From assembly GCA_034721855.1 (NCBI GenBank), contig JAYENB010000271.1, positions 1 to 38,916 of the forward strand: DNA of 38,916 nucleotides, given 5' to 3'. Positions within the stretch are counted from its first letter, which is position 1; each line of letters begins with the position of its first letter. Below are positions 25,684 through 33,174 of the stretch, one piece after another. The DNA is from JAQIBY01 sp034721855. GTDB taxonomy: Bacteria > Bacteroidota > Bacteroidia > Bacteroidales > ML635J-15. The notes beneath the pieces were generated by a model, which searched no databases, was not told the origin of the DNA, and saw only the letters and a program-made list of their open reading frames with translations. A program made the translations under genes and the position numbers.

Positions 25684-25734
25684 TTTTATTGTATCTTCGT
25701 TTATTGATTGTATTTTTGAGTAAAAATTGAAACA

Positions 25735-26988
25735 ATGACAATGAGACACAGAATTATTGCACTGTTAGTGCTTACGGGAATGAGCTTGAATGTCTTTGGA
25801 CAGTTTTCAGATGATCCCATCGGTCGTGATAATACGAACAATGTCATTACAACCGCGGTTCCTTTTTTAATGATTGCCCCCGATACTCGTGCCGGGGCAA
25901 TGGGTGATGCTGGTGTAGCTACATCTCCTGATCCCAATTCTCAACACTGGAACCCGGCAAAGTATGTTTTTGCCGAAGATGAAATGGGCATTTCTCTATC
26001 ATATACCCCTTGGTTGAGGAATATTATCGATGACATGAATCTGGCTTATTTAGCAGGATATTACAGGATAGATAATGAAAATATGTTGTCTGCATCTCTC
26101 AGATATTTTGATATGGGAAGTATTGAATTTAGAGATGTAAACAATACAGATTTGGGAAGCCATCAACCCAATGAATTTGCACTGGATATTGGTTACAGCA
26201 GATTGTTGGGGCAAAAATTTTCAGGAGCCGTTGCAATGCGTTATATCCGTTCTGATCTTACCGGAGGAGTAAGTGCAGGATCTCTGCCTACCAATCCAGG
26301 GCAGTCTGTAGCAGGTGATGTTGCTTTCTTTTATACCAACGATGATATGGGATTTAGTGGCATGAACGGCTTGTTAAACTGGGGGATCAACCTCAGTAAC
26401 ATTGGTTCCAAAATGTCCTATTCCAGCAATGAAACCAGGGATTTTATCCCTACCAATTTCCGCACTGGTGTGTATTATGAACTCGAAATTGATGAATACA
26501 ATAAAGTTGGTGTTGCTCTGGATATGAATAAACTGCTTGTACCAACACCACCAGAATATGAAACTTTTAGTGACGGTGATACTTTACCGGATGGTAGTAT
26601 TTCTAATACAACCCAAACAATACCTGTAGCAGGAAACGAAAATCCTGATGATATCGCTGTGCCTACAGCATTGTTCCAGTCATGGTACGATGCTCCAGGA
26701 ATGGTAGGAGGTTCTACTTTAGGCGAAGAATTTGCTGAAATAGCATGGAGTTTTGGTGCTGAATATTGGTACAGTGAGCGGTTTGCATTGCGTGCAGGGT
26801 ATTTCATGGAGCATCAATACAAAGGAGCCAGGAAATATTTTACCCTAGGGGCAGGGATGAAACTGAATGTTTTTGGGCTTGATTTTGCCTACATGATCCC
26901 AACCGGGAATTTCAATTCTTCACCATTGGCAAATACCTTGCGTTTTACTCTTACATTTGATCTTGGCGCACAGGAAGTAGAAGGATAA
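25735..26988 (+). CDS. porV: T9SS outer-membrane shuttle protein PorV, 417 aa
   Basis: FadL-like beta-barrel that receives cargo from the Sov translocon and carries it to PorU. Signal peptide IIALLVLTGMSLNVFGQ, then the diagnostic N-terminal stretch TTAVPFLMIAPDTRAGAMGD and SQHWNPAKYVF, multiple beta strands, and the C-terminal strand region LGAGMKLNVFGLDFAYMIP...RFTLTFDLG. Length is normal. Codons 1 and 3 are both ATG, so the start may be 25735 or 25741. Co-transcribed with porU. Confidence 0.94.
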   Translation: MTMRHRIIALLVLTGMSLNVFGQFSDDPIGRDNTNNVITTAVPFLMIAPDTRAGAMGDAGVATSPDPNSQHWNPAKYVFAEDEMGISLSYTPWLRNIIDDMNLAYLAGYYRIDNENMLSASLRYFDMGSIEFRDVNNTDLGSHQPNEFALDIGYSRLLGQKFSGAVAMRYIRSDLTGGVSAGSLPTNPGQSVAGDVAFFYTNDDMGFSGMNGLLNWGINLSNIGSKMSYSSNETRDFIPTNFRTGVYYELEIDEYNKVGVALDMNKLLVPTPPEYETFSDGDTLPDGSISNTTQTIPVAGNENPDDIAVPTALFQSWYDAPGMVGGSTLGEEFAEIAWSFGAEYWYSERFALRAGYFMEHQYKGARKYFTLGAGMKLNVFGLDFAYMIPTGNFNSSPLANTLRFTLTFDLGAQEVEG

Positions 26989-27252
26989 AGAATATTGTCT
27001 GTTTATAAAGTCGAAACTTTATCTATTATTGGATAATGAAATATCAAAAATCAAATAACAACCCTCAAATAAATTATTTAATTTTCAAAACTGCAATGAC
27101 CTAAACAAACCGGGAGTGTTTGAAATTTGGAAATTGATGATTGGAATTTATTTGTTATTTGACATCCGTCTCCATTTTATTACGCCGGACAAGTTTTGTT
27201 ATTTGGTGCTTTTTAAATATAAGCTGTACTTTATAGATAAACACTGACTATT
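26989..27252. repeat. A/T-rich dispersed repeat between porV and ispF
   Basis: Contains a small perfect hairpin ATAAAGT-CGAA-ACTTTAT just after porV (27005-27022) but with no T-run. It is followed by low-complexity sequence with inverted halves (CAAATAAC... and ...GTTATTTG) and the block ATCCGTCTCCATTTTAT / CCGGACAAGTT at 27164-27195, also found on both sides of the assembly gap at 13281-13408. No gene seen. Confidence 0.5.
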
Positions 27253-27720
27253 ATGAGGGTAGGCTTTGGATACGATCTGCACAGACTTGAATCCGGTAGT
27301 AGTATTACACTGGGAGGCGTAAAGGTACCATTCAATAAAAAATTTAAAGCACATTCTGACGGGGATGTGCTTTTGCATGCTATATGTGATGCTATCCTCG
27401 GAGCAGCAGCCCTGGGAGATATTGGGAAACATTTTCCGGATACCGATGAACGTTTTGCAGGCATTTCCTCGCTTGAATTGTTGAAAGATACTGTTTTTAT
27501 GTTGGAGAATGAGGGGTTTACACTTCAAAATATAGATGCTACCATCGTGATGGAAAAGCCCTATCTGCAACCTTACATTGCCGGGATGAGAAAGAACATT
27601 GCTGAATCTTGTCACTTAAGTATTGGTGCTGTTTCTGTTAAAGCAACCACATCCGAAAAAATTGGTCATGTTGGCAGTGGAGAGGCTGCAGAGGTGTATT
27701 CTGTGGCTTTAATTATTTAA
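27253..27720 (+). CDS. ispF: 2-C-methyl-D-erythritol 2,4-cyclodiphosphate synthase, 155 aa
   Basis: Fifth enzyme of the MEP isoprenoid pathway; forms the cyclic diphosphate with release of CMP, as a trimer with zinc. Zinc ligands are visible in GYDLHRLE (Asp8, His10) and AHSDGDVLLHAICDAILGA (His near residue 34-42), with DIGKHFPDTD, DATIVMEKPYLQPYI and the C-terminal KATTSEKIGHVGSGE. Length is standard. It has its own position after the porV repeat region and is followed by a separately promoted isomerase gene. Confidence 0.95.
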   Translation: MRVGFGYDLHRLESGSSITLGGVKVPFNKKFKAHSDGDVLLHAICDAILGAAALGDIGKHFPDTDERFAGISSLELLKDTVFMLENEGFTLQNIDATIVMEKPYLQPYIAGMRKNIAESCHLSIGAVSVKATTSEKIGHVGSGEAAEVYSVALII

Positions 27721-27731
27721 CCCTCAATAAT

Positions 27732-27763
27732 TTTGCAACTACATATAATAATTGATAGCTTTG
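27732..27763 (+). promoter_or_regulatory. promoter of the SlyD-like gene
   Basis: TTTG (27732-27735), 20 nt, TAGCTTTG (27756-27763): a perfect match to the Bacteroidota housekeeping promoter. It predicts a leader of about 50 nt before ATG 27819. Confidence 0.8.
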
Positions 27764-27818
27764 CAACGTATTAGAATGGAAAACAGGGAACCATAGTTCC
27801 CAACAAAAATTAAATATT

Positions 27819-28289
27819 ATGGATATTGACATCAAAGGAAAAGATTTTGTAAAAATTCATTACACAGGGGCACTTAGCGATGGAGCTGTTTTTGACAGTT
27901 CTGAAGGTAAGGAACCCTTAGCGTTTATTCTTGATATCGGCATGTTAATCCCCGGTCTTGAAAAATCTGTAAAAGAAGCTAAAAAAGGCGAAGAAAAATC
28001 AGTTACCATCCCCCCGGATGAAGCTTATGGCGAAGTGGATGAAAAAGCCATTCAGGATGTACCCAAAACCCAGTTCCCTGAAGACCTTGATCTGGAAGAA
28101 GGTTTGCAGCTTCAGGCTCAAACACAGCAAGGACCTATTCCTGTTGTAGTGAAAGAAATTAAACCGGAAAACGTTGTGGTTGATTTTAATCATCCCCTCG
28201 CAGGAAAAGAACTGAAATTTGATTATGAAGTGGTGGAAAAACGCCCTGCCACAGAAGAAGACCTGAATAATCTGTTAGGCAAAAAATAA
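27819..28289 (+). CDS. SlyD-like FKBP-type peptidyl-prolyl cis-trans isomerase, 156 aa
   Basis: Cytoplasmic prolyl isomerase/chaperone. The FKBP half-domains (VKIHYTGALSDGAVFDSSEGKEPLAF ... IPGLEKSVKEAKKGEEKSVTIPPDEAYGE) surround an insert-in-flap region (residues about 72-130: PEDLDLEEGLQLQ ... VVVDFNHPLAGKELKFDYEV), the hallmark of SlyD. The His-rich metal-binding tail of E. coli SlyD is absent; it ends EEDLNNLLGKK. It is a single-gene unit, with a good promoter upstream and a strong terminator downstream. Confidence 0.9.
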   Translation: MDIDIKGKDFVKIHYTGALSDGAVFDSSEGKEPLAFILDIGMLIPGLEKSVKEAKKGEEKSVTIPPDEAYGEVDEKAIQDVPKTQFPEDLDLEEGLQLQAQTQQGPIPVVVKEIKPENVVVDFNHPLAGKELKFDYEVVEKRPATEEDLNNLLGKK

Positions 28290-28320
28290 TTTTATCGAAA
28301 CATACATGTTTATGTTAATG

Positions 28321-28350
28321 AAACCCTGGTGCTAATCAGGGTTTTTTTTG
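28321..28350 (+). terminator. rho-independent terminator after the SlyD-like gene
   Basis: AACCCTG (28322-28328), 8-nt loop, CAGGGTT (28337-28343), then a run of eight T. Textbook structure 31 nt after the stop. Confidence 0.85.
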
Positions 28351-28359
28351 TGCAATGAT

Positions 28360-28650
28360 AGTGTCCGTCCATAATGTCCGATTTCTGCGTTACGCTCGCA
28401 TTGACAACCAGTCATTTACGCCAGTAAACTCCTGGTTGCAATACTTCGCAAGCCTTGAACTCGAATATTATGAATCAGACACTGACTTTATTGACAGACT
28501 ATAGATAGAGTACGTCTATAAACTTAGAGTGTTTGAACCATAATGTTCAAGATCAAGGCGTGTGATAATTTTAAACCGCAGTATACTAGCGTATATGAGG
28601 ATTTAAAATTTGAGCAACAACGCAGATATTGGACATTATGGACAAACACT
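28360..28650. repeat. 291-bp non-coding element with 32-bp imperfect terminal inverted repeats
   Basis: The left end AGTGTCCGTCCATAATGTCC (28360 on) is complementary, with a few mismatches, to the right end GGACATTATGGACAAACACT (28631-28650); each arm extends inward through CTGCGTT / AACGCAG. A second inner palindrome (ATTTTAAACC ... GGATTTAAAAT around TATACTAGCGTATA) lies near 28570-28612. It encodes nothing. It fills the interval between the slyD-like terminator and hutH and has the form of a MITE or large palindromic repeat. Confidence 0.65.
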
Positions 28651-28739
28651 AGATAATAAAGTGTTTTACTTTTTTATAAATCAGGAATATTTTATATTCG
28701 CATATGTAAAAAATTGAAGTTCACTGTAAAATTAGCCTT

Positions 28740-30257
28740 ATGAAAATACATGAAATATCCCCGGATCCCTTAAGTTTGAATGTGGTTAAAGAAATTATAA
28801 ACGACAAGGCCGAGATTAGAGTAAGTCAGAGGTCACTGGATGCAGTCGAAAAATGCCGCCGCTTCTTGCATGAAAAAATGGAAAAGCAGCATCAGCCGAT
28901 TTATGGCATCAATACCGGATTTGGGTCGCTTTATGACGTGTCTATTTCTAACGAGGATCTATCACAGCTACAGGAAAACCTGGTGAAATCACATGCCTGT
29001 GGCACCGGTGACAGGGTTGATGTAATCATTGTGAAATTGATGATGCTGTTGAAGATACACGCATTAAGCCTCGGTAATTCGGGCGTGTATCCGGATACGG
29101 TTATTATGTTGTCAGAACTTTATAACCGCGATATCATTCCTGTGGTTTTTGAGCAGGGCTCACTCGGTGCTTCCGGCGATCTAGCTCCCCTGGCTCATAT
29201 GGTATTGCCTATGTTGGGAATGGGAGAGGTTTATTATAATGGCAAATGCATAAAGGCTTCCGAAGCCCTTGCCGCTGAAAACTTAAAACCCATCAAGCTT
29301 GCTGCTAAAGAAGGCCTTGCAATGCTTAACGGCACACAGTTTATGGCTGCTTATGGGGTGTATTCTCTGTTGCGAATTCAGAAATTATCAGAATTGGCAA
29401 ATATCATTGCAGCCATTTCCCTTGAGGCATTTGATGGTAGCCTGGCTCCGTTTTACGAAGGTTTACATGCACTTCGTCCGCACAAAGGACAAATCGATAC
29501 TGCTCATTATTTCCGCAATATCCTGAAAGGATCAGAAATGATCGGGACAACAAAAAATCACGTACAAGACCCGTATTCGTTCCGCTGTATTCCACAAGTA
29601 CATGGAGCCACACAGGATGCTGTTGATCATGTAACATCGGTAGTGCTGACTGAAATCAATTCAGTAACGGACAATCCGACGATTTTTCCCGATGATGATC
29701 AGATTATCTCAGGAGGCAATTTTCACGGGCAACCGCTTGCTTTAGCTTACGATTATTTAACCATGGCATTGTCAGAACTGGGGAATATTTCTGAGCGTCG
29801 ATCTTATCAGTTGCTTTCAGGAAAACGAGAATTGCCGCATTTCCTTGTTGCTAATCCAGGATTGAACTCAGGTTTCATGATTCCTCAATACACCGCTGCT
29901 TCCATTGTAAATCAAAACAAGCAATTATCAATGCCTTGTTCGGTTGATTCAATAGAATCTTCACAGGGGCAGGAAGATCATGTTAGTATGGGGGCTAATT
30001 CTGCTACCAAAATGTTTAAAGTGGTCAACAACCTTGAACGTATTCTTGCGATTGAGTTATTTATTGCTGCCCAGGCTTTTGATTTCCGAAAAGGAAAGAA
30101 ATCATCAAAATTTATTGAGGAATTTGTGTCGAATTACCGGAAAAAGGTTAATTTTATAGAAAATGATAAAATTATGTATGAGGATATTGATAAAACCGTA
30201 AAATACCTGCAAAATGTGGATATTGAGGCAATGGAAAAAACAGAAATTAACAATTAA
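28740..30257 (+). CDS. hutH: histidine ammonia-lyase-type MIO enzyme, 505 aa
   Basis: MIO-dependent ammonia-lyase; the best fit is histidine ammonia-lyase, which converts L-histidine to urocanate. The prosthetic group forms from A144-S145-G146 in GSLGASGDLAPLAHM. Support for histidine: INTGFGSL (catalytic Tyr loop is YGINTGFG), NLVKSHACGTGD with SH at the selectivity position (PAL/TAL-type enzymes have FL or HL), AKEGLAMLNGTQ, QDPYSFRCIPQVHG, and QEDHVSMG with the Glu that contacts the imidazole in known HALs. Length is normal. A TATATTCG at 28693-28700 is a weak -7 candidate. A second MIO enzyme starts 22 nt downstream. No hutU, hutI or formiminoglutamate genes are in the window, so a role in histidine breakdown is inferred from motifs alone. 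Confidence 0.82.
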   Translation: MKIHEISPDPLSLNVVKEIINDKAEIRVSQRSLDAVEKCRRFLHEKMEKQHQPIYGINTGFGSLYDVSISNEDLSQLQENLVKSHACGTGDRVDVIIVKLMMLLKIHALSLGNSGVYPDTVIMLSELYNRDIIPVVFEQGSLGASGDLAPLAHMVLPMLGMGEVYYNGKCIKASEALAAENLKPIKLAAKEGLAMLNGTQFMAAYGVYSLLRIQKLSELANIIAAISLEAFDGSLAPFYEGLHALRPHKGQIDTAHYFRNILKGSEMIGTTKNHVQDPYSFRCIPQVHGATQDAVDHVTSVVLTEINSVTDNPTIFPDDDQIISGGNFHGQPLALAYDYLTMALSELGNISERRSYQLLSGKRELPHFLVANPGLNSGFMIPQYTAASIVNQNKQLSMPCSVDSIESSQGQEDHVSMGANSATKMFKVVNNLERILAIELFIAAQAFDFRKGKKSSKFIEEFVSNYRKKVNFIENDKIMYEDIDKTVKYLQNVDIEAMEKTEINN

Positions 30258-30279
30258 ATAAACATAAAATATTAACATT

Positions 30280-31812
30280 ATGGATAAACTAGTAATTAAA
30301 GGCAGTGGTTTGACCATCGAAAATGTGGTTAATGTTGCCCGCCACGGGCAAAAAGTTGAATTGCATCCTGATGCAGAAAAACGCATCAACACATGCCGTG
30401 CTATGCTTGAGAAAAAAGTGGATGCCAAGGAAATCATGTATGGTGTAAATACCGGTATTGGTGAATTTTCAGAGGTTGTGTTGGATGATGACAAGATTGA
30501 GGATTTTCAAAAATACCTGGTTTATAACCATGCTGCCGGCATTGGTGATCCGGCGCCCATTGAATATGTGAGAGGGGCTATGTTGGGAAGAATTAATGTA
30601 CATGCACATGGCAATTCAGGTTGCCGTTTGGAAATAACCCAAACCCTGGTAGATATGTTGAACAAAGGGGTTACGCCTTTTGCTTGTCAGAAAGGCTCGG
30701 TAGGAGCAAGTGGTGATTTGGCCCCCATGTCACAGATTGCACTGCTGTTGCTTGGTGAGGGCAAGGCTTACTATAAAGGAGATTTGATGCCTGGCAAAGA
30801 AGCCATGTATAAAGCCGGTATTCCGGTTCCCGGACTGAAAGCACGCGACGGACTGGCAACCATTAACGGATCAAATTTGTTAACAGCCATGAGTGCCATT
30901 TGGCTTTACGATGCCAATAACTGGTTGAAACAAGCAGAAATTGCAGCCTCCATGTCTTTGGAAGCCCTTAAAGCAAATATGCGCCCTTATACAAAATTAT
31001 TGCATGAAGTCAGAGGGTTTAAAGGCGCTGTCAGAAGTGCTGAAGCAATCAATAAGTGTGTTTCCGGCGGTGACCTTAAAGAAGGAAGGGTTAAATGCAA
31101 GGTACAGGATGCCTATTCCATGCGCTCTACTCCCCAGGTTGTTGGGAGTGCCCATGATGCACTTGCTTATGCACGTTCACAGGTAGAAATTGAACTCAAT
31201 GGCGTAGGCGATAATCCCATCTTTTTCCCGGACAAAGAAATTCAATTATCCGGCGCTAATTTCCAGGGATCTCCTGTATCTGTTCCGATGGATATGGCAG
31301 GTGCTGCCATTACAATGGTCAGTGTTATGTCAGAACGCCGTATGAACAGGCTGAATAACCCGGCTCTGAGTGTGGGCCTGCCGGCATTTCTTACAAAAGG
31401 AGCAGGTATGTTTTCGGGCTTGATGCTTAGCCAATACACCGCTGATATGCAGATTGTAGAACAACGTATACTTTCGGCTCCTGCGTCAATTCAGTCCATT
31501 CCGGCTGCAGCCGATCAGGAGGATTTTGTGTCAATGGGAATGAACACAGCCATTAAAAACTTCCAGATTCTTGATAATGCTTATGGTATTCTTGGTATTG
31601 AATTTATGGCTGCTGCTCAGGCTTTGGATTTCAGAAAAGAAGAATACAGTTTTGGCAAGGGCGTTCAAAAAGCATGGGAGGTTGTCCGCAGGCATGTGAA
31701 ATTCCTGGATATTGACAGACCATTGTATCCGGATCATACCGACATGCAAGCACTTGTTAAAACCTGTGAAATACTAAATGAAGTTGAAAATACTGTAGGT
31801 TGCCTCGAATAA
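30280..31812 (+). CDS. second MIO-type aromatic amino acid ammonia-lyase/aminomutase, 510 aa
   Basis: Paralogous to the preceding gene but clearly diverged. MIO triad A143-S144-G145 in GSVGASGDLAPMSQI; catalytic loop YGVNTGIGEFSE; YLVYNHAAGIGDPAP with NH instead of SH at the selectivity position; DGLATINGSNLLTAMSAIW; KVQDAYSMRSTPQVVG; ELNGVGDNPIFFPD; and ADQEDFVSMGMN, keeping the HAL-type Glu but with Phe for His after it. This belongs to a distinct HAL/PAL-like subfamily found in many anaerobes. Substrate (histidine, phenylalanine, tyrosine) and outcome (lyase or mutase) cannot be settled. The 22-nt gap from the first gene implies co-transcription; a mixed oligomer is possible but unproven. 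Confidence 0.85.
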   Translation: MDKLVIKGSGLTIENVVNVARHGQKVELHPDAEKRINTCRAMLEKKVDAKEIMYGVNTGIGEFSEVVLDDDKIEDFQKYLVYNHAAGIGDPAPIEYVRGAMLGRINVHAHGNSGCRLEITQTLVDMLNKGVTPFACQKGSVGASGDLAPMSQIALLLLGEGKAYYKGDLMPGKEAMYKAGIPVPGLKARDGLATINGSNLLTAMSAIWLYDANNWLKQAEIAASMSLEALKANMRPYTKLLHEVRGFKGAVRSAEAINKCVSGGDLKEGRVKCKVQDAYSMRSTPQVVGSAHDALAYARSQVEIELNGVGDNPIFFPDKEIQLSGANFQGSPVSVPMDMAGAAITMVSVMSERRMNRLNNPALSVGLPAFLTKGAGMFSGLMLSQYTADMQIVEQRILSAPASIQSIPAAADQEDFVSMGMNTAIKNFQILDNAYGILGIEFMAAAQALDFRKEEYSFGKGVQKAWEVVRRHVKFLDIDRPLYPDHTDMQALVKTCEILNEVENTVGCLE

Positions 31813-32166
31813 CATGTGAGGCTGATGTATTTGAAAAATACCTTGAGATTTCTTTTCCCAGTTGAGGCGTACGACCGTATGTATCAACTGCATTATAGAT
31901 GCTTGCTGAAGGTCTTATATTTCCAACATTTTTTAATTTACCAATTTTTACCATAACAGCATTGATGTATCAAACGGGTTTTGAGTGCCGCTTTCGTGTG
32001 ATCAGAACCATATTTGTACCCAAGTCCAGTTCTGATTCTGTAAAAGACAATAAAGAGCCTGAAAATGAAAGTTGTGTTGAATAAGGCTACTTTAAGCTTC
32101 CTGCATTTATGTGGTAAATGAGGTCAGTGTGTTATCTAATAAAAAATGAAATAAATATTTGGAAAA
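31813..32166. other. 354-nt interval with no recognised gene
   Basis: Between the second lyase and the next promoter. Both strands contain frames of about 60-65 codons around 31757-32084, none with a recognisable family, start context or companion. On the minus strand a few short stretches have protein-like composition in shifting frames, so a decayed gene is possible, but I cannot identify it. No terminator is evident after the lyase pair. Confidence 0.4.
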
Positions 32167-32199
32167 TTGTATATATTAATGCGCATTTAACTATCTTTG
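32167..32199 (+). promoter_or_regulatory. promoter of the small membrane protein gene
   Basis: TTG (32167-32169), 22 nt, TATCTTTG (32192-32199), a perfect -7 element with a slightly long spacer. Because it covers a possible TTG start at 32197, it supports translation from ATG 32227. Confidence 0.55.
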
Positions 32200-32226
32200 A
32201 TCCGTATAAACAAAAACCACATTATT

Positions 32227-32790
32227 ATGAACAACAAATTTACAAATTTCATTGCTCCATTACTCAAAAATGTTGATGATGGAGATTTTTTCCGTAAGCC
32301 GATGTTATGGCTGTATTTTTTGATGGCAGTGCTGAATTTACTGTTGCCATTTTATGTGTTGTACAAGGGTATTGATGGTGGTATCTTTGGAGGACAAGCC
32401 AAATGGATATTTGCATTTATCCTGATCTGGTTGTTTCTTGCTGCCGCCGCATGGATTGGTTTTCAAATATGGTGGAACCGGAAAGACAAGGTTACGCTTA
32501 CTTTAACAGAAGGGGAAGAGTTTGTCAGCACACCGGTATTTTCACATTTCCTCCAAACATTTGGTGAGTGGCTGGGCAGTTTTTATGCCATTGTTGGATT
32601 TGGTGTAGCCCTGATTGGTGTTATCTTTCTGGGAAGCGGTTCAACCATACCTGGTCTTGATATGTTTTCAGGAGGATGGCTAAACATTATCATTTATCCG
32701 CTTTCAGGGTATCTGATTGTTGTGCTGTTCCGTTTTATTGCTGAACAAACCAGGGCAATTGTACAGATTGCAAACAATACTAAAAAATAA
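32227..32790 (+). CDS. integral membrane protein with four predicted spans, 187 aa
   Basis: Not recognised with certainty. A short soluble head (MNNKFTNFIAPLLKNVDDGDFFRKP) is followed by four hydrophobic segments: LWLYFLMAVLNLLLPFYVLY, WIFAFILIWLFLAAAAWIGF, FYAIVGFGVALIGVIFL and WLNIIIYPLSGYLIVVLFRFIAE. A soluble loop TLTEGEEFVSTPVFSHFLQ lies between spans 2 and 3, and the tail RAIVQIANNTKK is cytoplasmic-looking. There are no catalytic motifs. I use ATG 32227 because the promoter's -7 element overlaps the upstream possibility. It forms a single-gene unit with its own promoter and terminator. Confidence 0.8.
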   Translation: MNNKFTNFIAPLLKNVDDGDFFRKPMLWLYFLMAVLNLLLPFYVLYKGIDGGIFGGQAKWIFAFILIWLFLAAAAWIGFQIWWNRKDKVTLTLTEGEEFVSTPVFSHFLQTFGEWLGSFYAIVGFGVALIGVIFLGSGSTIPGLDMFSGGWLNIIIYPLSGYLIVVLFRFIAEQTRAIVQIANNTKK

Positions 32791-32811
32791 CAGGGCTTAT
32801 CTTTTTTATTG

Positions 32812-32841
32812 AACCGGGACGTTGATTTGTTCCGGTTTTTT
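32812..32841 (+). terminator. rho-independent terminator after the small membrane protein gene
   Basis: AACCGG (32812-32817) pairs with CCGGTT (32832-32837) over a 14-nt loop and is followed by a run of T. Confidence 0.7.
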
Positions 32842-33174
32842 TATGTTTATTAAATCGTAACATAAAATTCCTGTTTTGTGCAACAGATTGATGTTTCCAA
32901 AAAACATCTCTGATAAACAAAAAGTTATCCTTTAAAATATTTGAATTTGGGTGACCGGGCTTGTTTTAATTACGTGTTTTATAAAATCATTTTCACTTCT
33001 TTCTTTTCCTCTTTTAAATTTATTTTTGGGTGATCCAATGCACAAAACAGGATGATATTATTGCATATTATTTTGAAACATCATGGTTGAAAAAGGTAAA
33101 AATGTTATCTTTGAGCGATTAAAACTAATTGTTGATGAATTTCGAAAAACCAAAGTTAACTTTACGCTGTTGTT
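32842..33174. promoter_or_regulatory. leader region of the hybrid kinase with a -7 element at 33106-33113
   Basis: A 333-nt A/T-rich interval without a gene. TATCTTTG at 33106-33113 is a perfect TAnnTTTG; a TTG lies at 33087-33089, closer than the preferred spacing. The predicted transcript would have a leader of about 55 nt. No riboswitch-like fold stands out. Confidence 0.45.

Noticed and set aside
27005..27022. Hairpin after porV as a terminator
   Set aside because: The stem is perfect (ATAAAGT/ACTTTAT) but weak in G/C and lacks a T-run, so I do not call it a terminator.
31757..32084. Overlapping 60-65-codon frames on both strands after the second lyase
   Set aside because: They mirror each other, extend into the lyase gene, and show no recognisable domain; at best a decayed gene that cannot be identified.
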